DNA from: Climacteris rufus
Taxonomy: Eukaryota; Chordata; Aves; Passeriformes; Climacteridae
Direction: 5' to 3'
Assembly (NCBI GenBank): GCA_013398175.1
Contig: VZRZ01006832.1
Coordinates: forward strand, 276,778 to 340,777
DNA length: 64,000 nt
Below, one piece after another: positions 25,101-37,466 of this stretch; position 1 is the stretch's first letter; every line of letters starts with the position of its first letter. The notes beneath the pieces are model-generated. The model searched no databases. It was not told where the DNA came from and worked only from the letters and a program-made list of their open reading frames with translations. The position numbers and the translations under genes are program-made.

Positions 25101-28100
25101 TTACCTATGGAATGTTGGATCACAGTTATGGACACTGATGTTCAGAACATCATGGAATCATCTGGAAATTAAATGAACAATGAGATCATGAACTATTCCT
25201 GAAGAATAGATAGAAGGATCCTGAGGCACTGACTGATTAGCATCAATTTTCATGTCTTGAAGTACAAAATGATAGTAAGTACACCCATACAGATTTTTAA
25301 ATGCAATTGGTTTTTTTCAGCCTGGAAAATAACTATTGGTATTAATACGACTAGTTTCCTGAATCAGTTCAGTACTCAGCAATAGTCAAAAAGTTTCATT
25401 AAAATTGTTAGAGGAACTTAGAAGAGGAAAAGAAGTTATTGCTCTGGGAATCTGAACTGTACTTCCACATAGTTCAGTGCTAAAACACAACATTGAATTT
25501 CGAGGGAGGTGTCTGCTAGAGGTACAGAGAAGGCAAGCAAGAACAGATGAAGCTACAGAAAAACTTCCCTGCAAGAAGAGTTCTCTTAGTCTGCCATGTT
25601 GGGTAAAGGCTGGCTAAACAGGGCATATGAAATCCTCAAAGGGGATAGGGAAGGTGAGTAAAAAATGTTAATATTTTGATGATTCATAGTCATCCTGCAG
25701 TATGTCATGCTGAGTGGCAAAGCTTTGTTGTGAGGTGTCAGAGACAAAGCTTAAAGGGTTTCAAAAAGATATTTGGCTTAACCTGTGAGTTTCTGTGTCA
25801 GTGGCTATTAAATATAATTATATGGGTGAGGTATGCAGCTGAGAAGTTTAAAAACTTCCTGATAATTAAATTACACAATAATAGGTGTGCCAAAAAGAAG
25901 AAGAATCAGTCTCTAATATTCCCTAAATGTAATTTTTGTTATGCTGCTGGAGACACACTAGTAAATGGAATGGACTTGCTTTAATAGATCTGAAGTATTG
26001 TTGCAGCTAGTTCAGCGTTTCAGCTGCCTTGTTTGTATCTTAGTGATGGACCATATTGGACAAAATATTGTTTGTCATAATTTAAGGCAAAATATCCCAA
26101 ACCATAACTCTTAGACCGCATTGCTCATCAGATACGAAAAGGAATTAAAATAAAATGTTTGTGAAATCAGTTTGTATTTTGGCTAATAAAGAGATGGTTA
26201 ACTGAAACACGGTTTTGAGAACTCTGATCTTGTCCATGTAGGGTTCTGCATGAAGATGAAATTTTTTAATAAACTTTATAACCTATTGATCCTGTTTTAA
26301 TATTTGGATCTATGGGAGGTCCGAATTTTTCAGGAAGTGACTAGAACAAGGGAGATTTGATCCATCTAATGTTTTTACCCACTTATTAGAGAATAAAAGT
26401 TACTGTTAATGGAAATTATTACTTGCACTTCACATGGGCAGTGGCAAGCACCTGACCCTGCTTTCACCATTTACTTCTGCAGTTTTGCAAATAAGTCAAA
26501 ATACTTGGGTCAGATCAAAACCAAACGAGCCTTTTCTCTTTGTAGAGATGTCTCTTCTATTTCTCTTTGTGTTTTATGTACTGTATTGACAATGGGAAAT
26601 TTGCCCTTCAGGGATAGGAGACCTCATTTAGTATACCTATTTTTTAATAAAATTAGATTCACAAAGTAGTTTAAAATGAAGGTTGGTATATGCAGGCAAC
26701 TAAATTTAGTGTTTGTGCTTTATGGACATCTTATATGTTGCATGGTATTGGAGATTCAGTGAAAGATCAAATTGAAATCCACCCCCAGAGTTAAATGTGT
26801 TCGAGAAAATTTCAGATAACCCGTGAGGTGGGAGAAAGAAGTTTAACCTGCTAAACAGAAGCATTGTGTGGCTTTATATAGATGACAGAGCTGTCCTGTC
26901 TCCACCCTGTATAAGAAGCTTGGAAGGGAGGAACTCGGTCAGCTTGGAGTCAGGGATCCCATGGGCCGCACTGGCCCTTGCTGCCCTTCCTAACGCTGGC
27001 ACTGCTCCTCCCTGGAGAGGGTTGTCAGCCAGCACACGGGTACAGCCATCTCTGTCACAGGACAGAAGAGATTGCTGTGGTACTTTTAAGGCAGAATCTT
27101 CTGTTTGTTAAATGAAAGGAAAAGGTGTAACACATGGAGGGCAGAGTGGGATCAGAGCAGAGCCTCAAACCAAAGCTAGGCTGCAAACAAATGGTCATGC
27201 CATCAGGTGCATGTTTTAGGTAACGAAACAGTGTTTTCAGTGAACTGTGGCTTTAAATTTCTTGGCCTCCTTATGTGAAATAATGCATCTATAGCTTTCA
27301 TTTTCAAGGAGTTTTGAAAACTGTAGAAAAAGACCCAGTTTTCTGCCAGCAGCTATAGGAAAAAGTTAAAAAAAAAAAAGTTTGACCTTATGTAAGTAAC
27401 TGCTATACGTAGATTAGATTTTTTTTCACATTTATTTTCCTGGATATTTTGTTTTTCACTCACAAGCATTACTGCATGTTATGCCGTGTTAATGTTACCC
27501 TTTAATAACACAATAAAATTCCTAGATACTTTTAAAATATGTTTGAATTGCTTATCTGAATAAGGATGAAGATGCTGAAGAAAAATGGTGAGCAGAAGTG
27601 TTTTCACATGAGTTCTTCTGTATTAGACATACATAAGTTCCTTCAAGATATTAATGGTTGAATTGTTCCTCCATTAAAAAATAATGGACTTGAGCATTAT
27701 GTTGGAAAAGGGTCATTTCAGGCAGATTAAACTATTTCAAGAGGGAGAAAAAAAAAACCCTTCTTTTCTGCTTGAAGTGTACTTCATATGCTTGAATGAC
27801 TTTTTGTTTGGTTTGAAGTTATTTTCTGATCATTAATGGATGAATTTTTACCAGTTTTGGGGTTTTTTTGTGGTAATTTGAGTGATAATTTAGGCTTAAC
27901 TAGCAGAATTTAATTGTTAATTTAACTAGCATTTTTTAATTGTTTGGGTATATGGAAGAAGCTATTTTAATAGTGCAGACTTAGGCTTGTAGCTTGCACA
28001 GATCACAGACTGATTAATGTAAAACATTTTTCACATAAATTAAGTGGGGAAAGGAATGACTATAGGAAAATACTTTCACATTGGTGTAAAGGCTGATGAG

Positions 28101-31100
28101 GTAAAAGTAGATACAAAGACAAGATTTTCACCAGCCACTGGCCACCTGTATCTTCATATGTGGATTAAGTAGGTGAAAGCAGGGTAAAAAAATCCAACAA
28201 CAAAGTAAATGTTCAGTGTATTTTAGAGGAATATTTTAGAGCCTTTTTAAAACTAAAAGTGATAGTATAATCAATGATTAGTGTTTAAAAAAATTCTCCT
28301 CATTTTGTTTGCTAAATGTGTAGCTGTTTCATTAGAATGGTAGCTGGGTGAAAGTTTCCTATATTGTGTTTGTGCTTTGTGTCTACCTCAAATGTAGAGA
28401 ATGAGTGGAAGGCAGAAAATTACTGCCTTTTCCATGGGACCCAGATGAGAGGAAGAGACAAGAAATTAAGTTTGGATTCACGTTTTCATTTTTATGCATT
28501 AATTGCAGTAGGATATGATTTAAAGATTTATAGTAGTGAGTGCAAGCACATCATTGCTCCTAAGTTGCTACTTGCTAACTAATTGTGAATAGTGTTCTGA
28601 TTTGAGGTTATTTGAAGAAGAATGAATACAACCGAGCAGGAAAGTCTTAAAAAGGTGGCTGAAGGTGGACATGTTTGGAGATGTTTTAGAGTTCTGTGAA
28701 AATAATCTAAATTTGGAAGGTAGAATGAGCCAGATGCTTGAAATACCCTGTAGTAAACCACAGGATTACACCTACTTCCTTCTTCTGGCCTTTGCAAAAC
28801 AATGCACAGAGGGGGTTGGCAACTGTTACACAATTCTAAGTGGACTGCATTAGTTTGAAATGTGTGTTTAGAGATGGCTGTGTAGTATATCCATGGCACA
28901 TTAACTTTGTTCTCTTATTTATATAAAAATATATACTGTATCTATAAAAATGATATACTGTGTATATGTCAATGGATTGCAGTCTTAGTGAAATTTTAAC
29001 AGCATATTTTTTCATCCATCTTAAATACTTACTTTTCTCCAGGAGAATTTTTCAAATCTGCAATACCAAAGTTAAAAGCTTGTCAATTGCCATGTAGCAA
29101 ACAATTCTATGAAAATTTTAAAAAATCCTGAGAAATCATGTTCTAAATTTGCTTACTCATCTTCATAAGTTATATTTTAAATACTGTTCCTGATCAACAC
29201 ATACAACTGAGACTTAATAGTTTGTTGGCATTGTTTTGAATCTTTGGAAGTAAATTTGAGGATGTAAATTTTTGTGTCCTTTAAAGAAATAGTACCATTT
29301 TGTGATTCTATTTAAGTGTTGTTGCTGGTTTTGTACTTCAAGTAATTCACTCTCTTTTATTTGGTAAAGCCTTGCAGTGAGAGAATTTCTTTGTCTGGAT
29401 GATCCTCCGGGTCCTTTTGACAGTCTAGAAGAGAGCAGGGTAAGTGCTAAGCAGTAGATACAAACAAAATGCAAAAGGCGGTTGTTAGAGTATGGTATGG
29501 AGTGAAACACTTCTGCTTCTGTTCTTTCACAAAAATCACAAAAGAATGTGTTTCTAGAACAGGCAGTCTTATTATCAGTGCACGCTTATTGTCTTTGACT
29601 GTTGTACCTCCTATCCCAAAATGTCATTTTCCTTTTTGACTTTTATGAGCCATGGATGAAGTCTGTTTTTTAAGGCGACTACTTATATAAGAGAACTTCT
29701 GAATATGAGGAGAGATTTTCTAAGTTTACATTCAGTACATTCTTACAGTGCTTATCCCTTAGACTTCAGGTCTTGCAGTGAAATGTTTCTTGCTGTAGAA
29801 TCACAGAATCATGGAATGGTTTGGGTTGGAAGGGACCTTGAAGATCATCTGGTTCCAACACCCCTGTCATGGGAAGGGACACCTTCTCATGTAATGAATG
29901 TAATTAAAGGATTAATTCTTGCCACCAAAAATAGTGTTCTTGCAGAAAACTCAGTAGTGTGAAGTAGTGTTGTAAACCAGCAGCCTTTCAACATGCCTAT
30001 GAGCACATTGAACAAATACTGTGTGCTGCAGCCTCTTTTGTTAGAAGTAAGTTTCACTGGCATGCAGAGCTGTATCAGGTCTGTCTAGAGCAGATAGAAT
30101 AACCTTGAATAGAATAACCTTGTTTTAGAATTTTACATACATTGTTACATTACATACAGAAATTATGGATGTTAAGTGATGCTACTTCAACTAAATTTGT
30201 ATTTACCAGTTTGATTTGCATGTCAGTAGGAGTGCCTTGGCTCTTGTTACATACTATGTGCATGTGAAAGATCTGGTATGTTTTTTGTGTGACAAGCTCA
30301 TATTTCTGTACAATCATGTGTCATCATTGCTATTTAAGATGATGAAATTTTTTTAAATTACCATAATTGCTTGTTCAGATAATTTTAAAAATTAAGTGAC
30401 TTCTTCATTGAAATGTTAATCATGCATACTGGGGTGAAATCTGTGTTATTCTTCCACTGGAACATCATCAAACCATTGAAACAGCTGTGCTGTTGTAGTT
30501 TTGCCTGTTAACAGTTTCTGTGAAATTGAGATGGCTGTCATAAAATTCTGGTCTCTAAGAGATACCCCACCTTATTACAGAGTGATTGAGGTTGGAAGGG
30601 ACTTCTTGAGATCATCTAATCCAACCCTCTTGCTCAAGTAAGGTCAGCTACTGCAGGCTGCCCAGCACCGTGTCCAGTCAGGTTTTTAGTATTCCACAGA
30701 GGAGACTTCACAGCCTCTCTGTGCAAACTGCTGCACTGGTTGATGATCAGCACAGTAAAAAAGTGTTTTCCTGTGTTCAGATTGAATTTTCTGGTTCTAA
30801 TTTGTGCCTACTGTCTTTTGTCCTGTCAGTGGGCACCAGGGAAGGGTATCTGTCTCCCTCTGTAGTCCCTCCCATCCTGTTTTTTACCTATGGATAACAT
30901 CATTCCAAGTCTTCTCCAGACTAAAGAGTCTCAGCTCTCTCTTCCTTTTATGACATGAAAGATGCTCAAGTCCATTAATTATCTTTTCTTATGATACCGA
31001 ATCATGAGACTTGGGGCTCTGGAGGGCACCAGGCCAGCTCCCTTAGCTTCCATAGGTACAACCTGTCAGGCCCCAGGGACTTCAGTATGTCCAATTTAAG

Positions 31101-34100
31101 AGCTGCCTGACCTGGTCTTCACCACTGCAAGTAAGTTTGTCTTGCCCTTTCTTTTCTTTTTCCTTTCTGGTTGCAGAGGTCTGGAATTATTCAAGGCTGA
31201 TCTTGCCAACCAAGACAATAGGTCCATGGTTTCCCTAGTCTTCCTTTTGTTGGTATGTGCTTGTACAATCCTTTCTTGTTTTGTTTCACATGCCTTGCCA
31301 GATTCAGCTCCAGGTTGTCCTTCACTTTCTTAATCCTGTCCCTGTAAAATCAGACAGCAACCTCACATTCCTTCCAGGTCACCTCTCCATGCTTCCACCC
31401 CTTGTACTTCTTATGTCTGAGTTCAGTCAGGAGATCCTTGCTCATCCATACAGGCCTCCTGTAGCCCTTGCTTGACCTCCTCCTTGTTGAGCTGTACTCA
31501 CTGACCCTGCAGGTGATGATCTTTAAATATCAACTAGCTCTCCTGGACTGCTCTTTTCTTCAACAAGGATTTCCATGGATTCTTTCTTCCAAGTAGGTTT
31601 TTGAAGACATTTGAAATCTGCTCAGCCTGAAATCCATGGTTGTGGTCATGCTTTTTGTTCTGGTTCTGATTTTTAGGAGCCTGAACTCCTACATACTAAA
31701 AACATCTATATCCATCCCTTGCTGTTTGTTGGTTTGTTTGGGTTTTTATTTTCCCTGAACTGTCTTATACAGGAAAAGCACCAAGGTTCATATACTTATT
31801 CCTGCAGTTCATTTTTAAAGGTATCTCAAAAATTACTTCTGTTTTGCCTTTCTGTTGTCATCCAAAGCATTGCAGAAAAAGTATTCTATTACTGTTTTCC
31901 TGATAATGGGAAATATGGATATCTTCTATTTGGTTTATGTCTGTTCTGCTATTCCAAAGACTTGCCAAAACGTATTTATCTTTTTTAGGAGGAGGGATAC
32001 AAGTACCTGCTCCATTAGAAGCTGATTATGCCTTACAGAAATTCAATCACAGAAGAGTAGGCAAAATATTCCCTAAATATTTTTATTTTTGTCATATCCT
32101 TGGAAGTTGTTTCCACAGATCTTTCCCAGCCATCTGTGTTTTGTGATCCACTGAAGAAGGAAGCAAAGCTGTCTTCTGGCTGGACTAGTTCTGTTGTCCT
32201 TTCAGAATTATGGGGAAAATTAGTCCAGCCTGGGTGTCAAAACTGTTCCAGACTCCAGGTGTCCAGCTGTTCCCTTTCTTAGCTTTGGTTCACCTTTTTT
32301 GTATTGCAGCATCCTTTACAATGTATTGATGTTTTCTTACTCAGCTGTGAACAGTAACTACATTCCCTTGGGCAGCTCATACCCAAATTGCAGCTAGAGA
32401 TGAGTTTCCAAAAGACTTTATTCACTTCTCATACAAAACAATTTAACAGTTTTCAGCACTTGTGCAGTATTTTTATGTTTTTTGAGTATAGGGAGATTTC
32501 CATGGCATGCATCTAAAGGTAGAAATAATGAACTTAATTGTATTCTTCAGGAAATAAGGTCCAATTTTTAGTTGGAGTACCAGCAACCCTGAATATTTTT
32601 ACAGAGCATGGTAAAATTTACTTACTTTTCTTGGGTAGAATGGGATGACTACTTGACCAGAGTGATAGCTAAAGCAATCACTTCAAATGCTGTGTGCAGA
32701 ACACATTGCATGACACGTGCTCTTGGCTCTAGTAGACATGAATAAAACTATGGCTTAAGTCATGACTGGTTTTCTAGTGCTTGTCAACAAAGATAAATTT
32801 GCTGTCTGAGGCAATAAAATAAAAATCAATGAAAAAATAGGGTTATTGAGTTGAAAACTTCTCGTTTGTATCGTATAATTACAGGAGAACTTAACATTTG
32901 AAAGTCTGACAAAAGACATCGTAAGTCTGCTTCAGTTAAAGCAAAGCATTTTATCTTCTTGATGTTTGTAACCTGTTTTAAAAGTAGGAAAACAGTGTCT
33001 TAACAGCATTGCTCTTAATCGAGCTTGTACAAAATGTTTATATTCAGAGGACTCTGACTTAGTGGTTAGTTGCAGGTAATATAAGCCAAGAAAGTTTCCC
33101 ACATGGGGTTCTTATTTATTGAGAACATGTAAATTATTAAATCAGAATTGCACATTACTGTTGGAAGACTTGTGCTTTCCAGTAATGGATGAGCAGGCTG
33201 TGTGCCAACGCTTCTGTCACTTCCTGCATTCTGTGGGTGTTGCATTATACACGGGCTCTTCACGTTACATCCGGAGATTGCTCACTGTCAGAACCATCAG
33301 GGTGTGTGATAGATACACCTCATGCTCAGCAGAGGAGCACAGCATGCTTGTCATGGCTGAATAGTTAGTGTTCACTGCATCCATTAAACTTTTCCAAAAT
33401 GTTTTTGTACTGGTGTTCTGATTGTCATGGCTTCGTATTTGTAGAGGGTGTTCGGCACAGAGGTGTACAGCTTAGTCTTTATCCTGGGTAAGGAAAGAAC
33501 ACGTATTTAACCCAGATATTCCTCCCATCATGGGAATAATTGGGTACTTTGAAATTGACTTTCAAGTCATGTGGAAACAAAACTTTATGAGGAGAAAAGG
33601 GAACAGGGAGTTCAGTTTATGTTCCATATAGGAAAAAAGGGTCAAAATCGGGGACTACTTTTCTAAAGTCTGTCTTGTTGCAAGAAAAACAAATTATGTG
33701 ATTAAAGTATTTGCATTGCAGTTTAGCATAATAAATTCAACACTCAAAGCAGCATTGTTTTATTAAGATTGGAATTTTATTTAAAATTTACATAGCTTTT
33801 TATAGTAATCAATCTGAAGAAAAGGAGCTACAACTCTGTTACATGTTGATATTTCTAAGAGGAAAATCAATAAAGGCAGTCCACTGAAGTTAAATTGAAG
33901 ATGCTCTTAAATTTGTCTTTTAGGCTTTCTGTGAAACTCTGGAGGAAACAAATTACCGCCTACAAAAAGAACTGCTTGAAAAACAAAGGGAGGTTGAATC
34001 ACTGAAGAAATTGTTAACTGAAAAGCAACTTCATATTGATGCTGTTGAAAGAAGAATTAGGTATGTAGAAATTGTATGGGTTTTAGGAGTTCATCTCCAT

Positions 34101-37100
34101 GAAGGCATTTTCTCTGTCCAATCACAAGCACCAGCTTTAGCTGTATCTTGGAATCCATTTTTCCTACATAACCACATACAAAGCAATATTTTCAGTAAGC
34201 TCTTTCTCATATGCTGGCTAAAAGCTCTTTAGTACAAATAACTGAGAAACTTGTCCCATCTTTTCCCTCTAAAGTAACTGTAATTGTTTCCTAATCCTTT
34301 AAGTCCTGTAAAGATAGAACAAGATTCTGTTCTGCTCTTGAAATGTTGAAAATGTGAAATGCCCTGCTAGAGATGAGTGGAAAAATTGCTTTGAGTTATA
34401 AAATTCTGTCTGTACTCAGAGCTTTGGAGCATAGTGTTCAAGCAATTACATGTCTGTAATAATGTATTCAACTTTGTTCTGAATTGCTTGGAATTAGATG
34501 CTGCAGGTACCATTTAAATAGCACTGGAGATTGTCCATTTAAACACAAGGGAAAAATGGTGCCTGTCTGCTAAATTTTGTAACAGGAGCCAGGGAATTGA
34601 TGTTGTGCTATCCAGTGTCCCATTAGAGCTGCTGAGTCAGTCATTGCAGCATTTCCTTAGCAAAAGAGTAAATTCCCATGGTCCCATCAGAATTTCAGAG
34701 AATAACAGAATAATTTAGGTTGGAAAGAACCTTAAACATCATCCAGTTCCCACTCAGTCAGGTTGCTCAAGGCCCCATCCAACCTGGCCTTGAACACTTG
34801 CAGGGATGGGGCATCCACAACATCTCTGGACAACCTGTTATAATGTTTCACCACCTTCACACTAAAGAACTTCTTCCTAATAATAAATAGTTTCTTCCTA
34901 ATGTGAGACCAGATGAAAAAATTAGCTCCCTCTGTGGGTCTGTGTATATGACCAGGGGCAGTGAAGAAATTTAAAAAAAATAAAGTTTATTTTAATACTG
35001 CATGGGTTGCTGAGTCCAGCATATCCAAGTTGACTAACAAATTGCACCTTATAAGGTTCAAGTGAACTATCTTTGAAAAATAATTCAAATTGAGTTATTG
35101 TGGCTTACTGAAAATTCCAATCAGAATACCATATTCAGTCTGTTGCTCACTCCTAAAGGCAAGTAATTACATCTGAAAGATGCTTTCCCTGTTTGATGAG
35201 AAAGTTATGACATGTTGCTGGCTTAAACAGTGAAATAGTCAGTAAAAATTAAATAACTTGCATTTAGCTAAAACATCACGGTAGGAAATTCTGTGCAACT
35301 GAAAATAAGAAGGCATGAATAGCATAAAGGGATTTTATTTTTTAGTGTTTTCCCTGAAGATAGATAATGTTTTTTAAATACATAAACACACTGCCAGTTT
35401 CCCAGACATACAAAATTATTGGAAGACAGACAGGTATTGTCTGAAGTCTTGATGGAAAATAACTTCTGTGACTTTTAGTTGTAAAAATTACTGAGTAAAC
35501 TTGTGATCTAGTTTAAGAACTTCAGCTTGTCTGATGGGAAATGAACCCAAAAGAAATGTCTGTCTTTGCCCTTGTTGAAGTGTAATTTTTTATCTGATGG
35601 CCCAACAAGAATTAACCATTTTATGTCTACAAGCTCTAAAGAGACCAGGGACCTAAAAAGTGTGTGAGGTAGGAGGGGACAATTGGATGAGACATGAAAC
35701 TTTGAGATTTGTAGGCCTCTACGTATGGCTGGATTTGGTCAAAACACAGCCAATAATCATGCTCCGGAATGCTGCTTTACTTGAAATTCATACATTAAAA
35801 TAAAACAATAGAAACAGTAGTTAGAGTAATTTAAAAAAAACAATATTCCACTTACAACACAAAACAGGTCACAAGCTTTTGCTTTTAATTCAAGTCACAG
35901 TTTTCAATGCTGTTGATTTATGTTTTCCACACAGAGAAATGCTTTGGCAAAAAGGATTTCTTTATTCAATTTACATGACCATATTCCCATTTGTAACCAA
36001 GTTAATTGGACCATTATCTTTTGCTGCCATTAAGAAAAGATTAATTAGTTGTCTCTCTTTCATTAATGGGAAAATGACTTGTTCTGACAGTGTGTGATAC
36101 TATAAAGTTGCATTGAGAAACTTGGGAAACTGTTGAAGAAATCTTTTTATCATCTGCCTGTCTTCCTTCTGATTATGTTTTGGTTATAATCCTGCCATTT
36201 AGGCAAGATGTGTGTGGCATAGTCTGATTGTAATTTTTTTTGTCTAAAGTCATACACACTCCTCTCTGGGACTTGAATTTTGTAAAGCTACTAAGTTGTG
36301 ATGCAACCAGAGAGTGATAGAATGGCCTGAATTGGAAGGGACCTGAAAGATCATCTAGTTCTAACTCCCCTGCCATGGGCAGGAACACCTTCCCCAGGAC
36401 CAGGTTGCTCAGGGCTCCATGCAATATGGCTTTGAACACTACCAGGGATGGGGCATCCACAGCTCCTCTGGACAACTTGTGCCAGTGCCTCATCCTCACA
36501 ATAAAAAAAAAAATCCTAATATCTAATTTAAACCTACCTTCTTTCTGTTTGAATCCATTTCCCCTTGTCCTGTTACTACAGGCCCTTGTAAAAAGTCTCT
36601 CTCCATCTTTCTTCAGGCTCCCTTCAGGCACTGAAAGGCTGCAATTAGGTCTCCCTGAAGCCTTCTCTTCTCTAGGCTGAACAAACACACTTATCTCAGC
36701 TTTCTCTAATAGGAGAGGTGCTCAATACCTCCAGTCATCTTGGTGGCTCAGAGATTCAGAGGACTGAATTTCGTTTAGGAATAAGCAGCTGGAGCAAATA
36801 AACTGTTTAAATAGCTACCCAGTGCAAGCCCTGCCATCTCAGTACTAGTAAAAGAAACAGGGCATGCAGGAGTGAGTTTGAAACGTTCCCAGAAGGTGCA
36901 AAGCTTAAAATGAAACAAACAGTTCTTCAGTGGTGAATGTTTGCTGTATGGATTGGTGGTACTCTGTTCTTATCTGTTGTAGGGATTTATCTTTAGGAAA
37001 AATGACTCGTCAAATGTCAGGAGAAGAAAGTGAGTGCAGTGGTGAGGTGGAGTCTTCTGCAGTAGAAGCAGACCAGGGTACCCTGGGTGAGGACAGCTGG

Positions 37101-37466
37101 TAAATACTATTATTTTACTTATATTTTAGTTACTCTTAAAGTGTGTGTTTTGAAATGTTTGGTCTTGCATAAATTCTGCACAGCTGAGGAGTTCAGCATT
37201 TTATTGCACCTTTCTGCTGCATAAAGGCCCTCAGGATAGATAACTGTAGATGTGGAATAAGTGATAAGTTGAAAAAGCATTGTAAATGTTCTGTGGATTA
37301 TCTGCATAAAATGGCTATAGAGAATCATACCAGTTTCCACCTATTGATCTGTCGTTTCAGCTCAGACAAAGAGAACCGTGAGCCATGCTGGAGTGGCTCT
37401 TTGGCTGGAAATTCTGTCCCAGGCATTGAAGTTGCTGAAGTAGCCTATGCTGTGGATGAAGAGTAG
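15755..37466 (+). CDS. SNX16: Sorting nexin-16, complete, seven coding exons
   Basis: Coding exons: 15755-16126, 20257-20343, 23771-23919, 29370-29439, 33924-34060, 36983-37099, 37361-37466. Joined length is 1038 nt, coding for 345 residues, against 344 in human. All introns are GT-AG and all phases agree. The protein has a serine-rich N-terminus (residues 1-100). The PX domain spans roughly 105-220, with the phosphoinositide-binding RRYTDF motif at 142-147, a proline loop ALPPKRWF at 164-171, and the FLEDRQLGLQAFL helix from 179. A coiled coil follows at about 230-272 (YRLQKELLEKQ, LKKLL), then an acidic tail ending EVAYAVDEE. Known role of the family member: binds PI3P on early and late endosomes and sorts cargo such as EGFR and E-cadherin; the coiled coil drives self-association. 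The start is chosen because MATPYVPVP matches the known N-terminus and has a strong Kozak context (A at -3, G at +4). The convergent neighbour is CHMP4C. Confidence 0.97.
16127..20256 (+). other. SNX16: SNX16 intron after first coding exon
   Basis: 4.1-kb AT-rich intron. It holds one antisense CR1 copy (17183-17650) and T-runs near 18250. No other gene seen. Confidence 0.9.
17183..17650 (-). mobile_element. CR1 LINE 3' fragment, antisense in SNX16 intron
   Basis: Starts with the reverse complement of the CR1 3' terminus (CACAGAATCATTTATGTTGA, then AAAAGACCTCTAAGAT) and proceeds through the CR1 3' UTR into the C-terminal end of the reverse-transcriptase ORF. The 169-codon - strand open frame at 17240-17749 mostly reads this element and runs past its end, so it is not a host gene. 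It looks less decayed than the 3.8-kb copy. Confidence 0.93.
20257..20343 (+). CDS. SNX16: SNX16 second coding exon (PX core)
   Basis: Acceptor CCACACAG ends at 20256; donor AAG|GTGGGA. 87 nt, 29 codons, residues 125-153. It carries the PX hallmark FRRYTDFSRLNDK, whose arginine and tyrosine contact the PI3P headgroup in this family. Confidence 0.97.
20344..23770 (+). other. SNX16: SNX16 intron
   Basis: 3.4-kb AT-rich intron with a TA microsatellite near 23350. The open frames at 21792-22124 and 22899-23297 have no domain or splice support. Confidence 0.9.
23349..23374. repeat. TA-rich microsatellite
   Basis: A (TA)n run interrupted once by TG within SNX16 intronic sequence. Likely length-polymorphic. 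Confidence 0.9.
23771..23919 (+). CDS. SNX16: SNX16 third coding exon (PX C-terminal half)
   Basis: Acceptor AATTTCAG; donor AACTG|GTATGT. 149 nt, residues 154-202 plus two bases of Cys203. It includes the membrane-insertion loop ALPPKRWFKDNY and the helix with FLEDRQLGLQAF. It ends in phase 2. Confidence 0.97.
23920..29369 (+). other. SNX16: SNX16 intron
   Basis: 5.4-kb intron, the longest in the gene. Nothing recognisable except a slightly GC-richer patch at 26880-27080, without a spliceable frame. Confidence 0.88.
29370..29439 (+). CDS. SNX16: SNX16 fourth coding exon
   Basis: Acceptor TTGGTAAAG, with a polypyrimidine stretch just upstream; donor AGG|GTAAGT. 70 nt, completes Cys203 and encodes residues 204-226 (LAVREFLCLDDPPGPFDSLE). 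This is the end of the PX domain and the linker to the coiled coil. Confidence 0.96.
29797..29892 (-). mobile_element. Short CR1 3' end, antisense
   Basis: Only about 95 bases: the reverse complement of the CR1 3' terminus (AATCACAGAATCATGGAATG, then GGAAGGGACCTTGAAGATCA) and a few bases beyond. Little divergence from the canonical end suggests a young but extremely 5'-truncated copy. Confidence 0.95.
30583..31692 (-). mobile_element. CR1 LINE, about 1.1 kb, antisense, internally deleted
   Basis: Begins at a CR1 3' end (GATTGAGGTTGGAAGGGACT), continues through the 3' UTR block (GCTGCCCAGCACCGTGTCCA, standard for CR1) to about 31010. After a jump it resumes in more 5' CR1 sequence (CTTGCTCATCCATACAGGCC, TTCTTCCAAGTAGGTTTTTG), ending near 31690. 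Compared with the longer copy at 3.8-5.4 kb, an internal part is missing. No intact frame. Confidence 0.85.
33924..34060 (+). CDS. SNX16: SNX16 fifth coding exon (coiled coil)
   Basis: Acceptor GTCTTTTAG; donor TTAG|GTATGT. 137 nt, residues 227-271 plus two bases of Arg272. Heptad-like leucines (LQKELLEKQ, LKKLLTEKQLH) form the coiled coil that mediates SNX16 self-association in the known family member. Confidence 0.97.
34695..34925 (-). mobile_element. CR1 3' fragment, antisense
   Basis: Starts at a decayed CR1 3' terminus (AGAATAATTTAGGTTGGAAA) and includes the CCAACCTGGCCTTGAACACT / GGGATGGGGCATCCACAAC blocks typical of CR1 3' UTR. It ends near AATGTGAGACC. A CTTCTTCCTAATA duplication is present near 34868-34905. 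Confidence 0.92.
36308..36740 (-). mobile_element. CR1 3' fragment, antisense
   Basis: CR1 3' end (TGATAGAATGGCCTGAATTG, GGAAGGGACCTG) through CTTCTCTAGGCTGAACAAAC and beyond, about 430 bases. An A-run at 36504-36514 interrupts it. The 171-codon - strand frame at 36173-36688 and the 101-codon + strand frame at 36375-36680 are readings of this repeat. Confidence 0.94.
36983..37099 (+). CDS. SNX16: SNX16 sixth coding exon
   Basis: Acceptor TCTGTTGTAG; donor AGCTG|GTAAAT. 117 nt, completes Arg272 and encodes residues 273-310. Acidic and serine-rich (SGEESECSGEVESS), poorly conserved with human except for the DLSL start, as expected of the tail. Confidence 0.93.
37361..37466 (+). CDS. SNX16: SNX16 last coding exon
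   Basis: Acceptor GTCGTTTCAG; stop TAG at 37464-37466. 106 nt, completes Cys311 and encodes residues 312-345. It ends with the conserved IEVAEVAYAVDEE, matching the human C-terminus in all but a few residues. Confidence 0.96.

Larger units (their letters stand above)
29440..33923 (+). other. SNX16: SNX16 intron
   Basis: 4.5-kb intron carrying two antisense CR1 copies. The rest is AT-rich with nothing recognised. A 15-bp near-duplication (AGAATAACCTTG twice) lies near 30095-30121. Confidence 0.88.
34061..36982 (+). other. SNX16: SNX16 intron
   Basis: 2.9-kb intron with two antisense CR1 copies (34695-34925, 36308-36740). The second ends only about 240 bases before the next exon. No other gene. 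Confidence 0.9.

Noticed and set aside
26866..27111. 81-codon frame in a GC-richer patch of an SNX16 intron
   Set aside because: The next SNX16 exon joins perfectly without it, and it lacks good acceptor and donor sites.
36173..36688. 171-codon - strand open frame
   Set aside because: Again CR1-derived sequence; the non-CR1 end has no recognisable protein.
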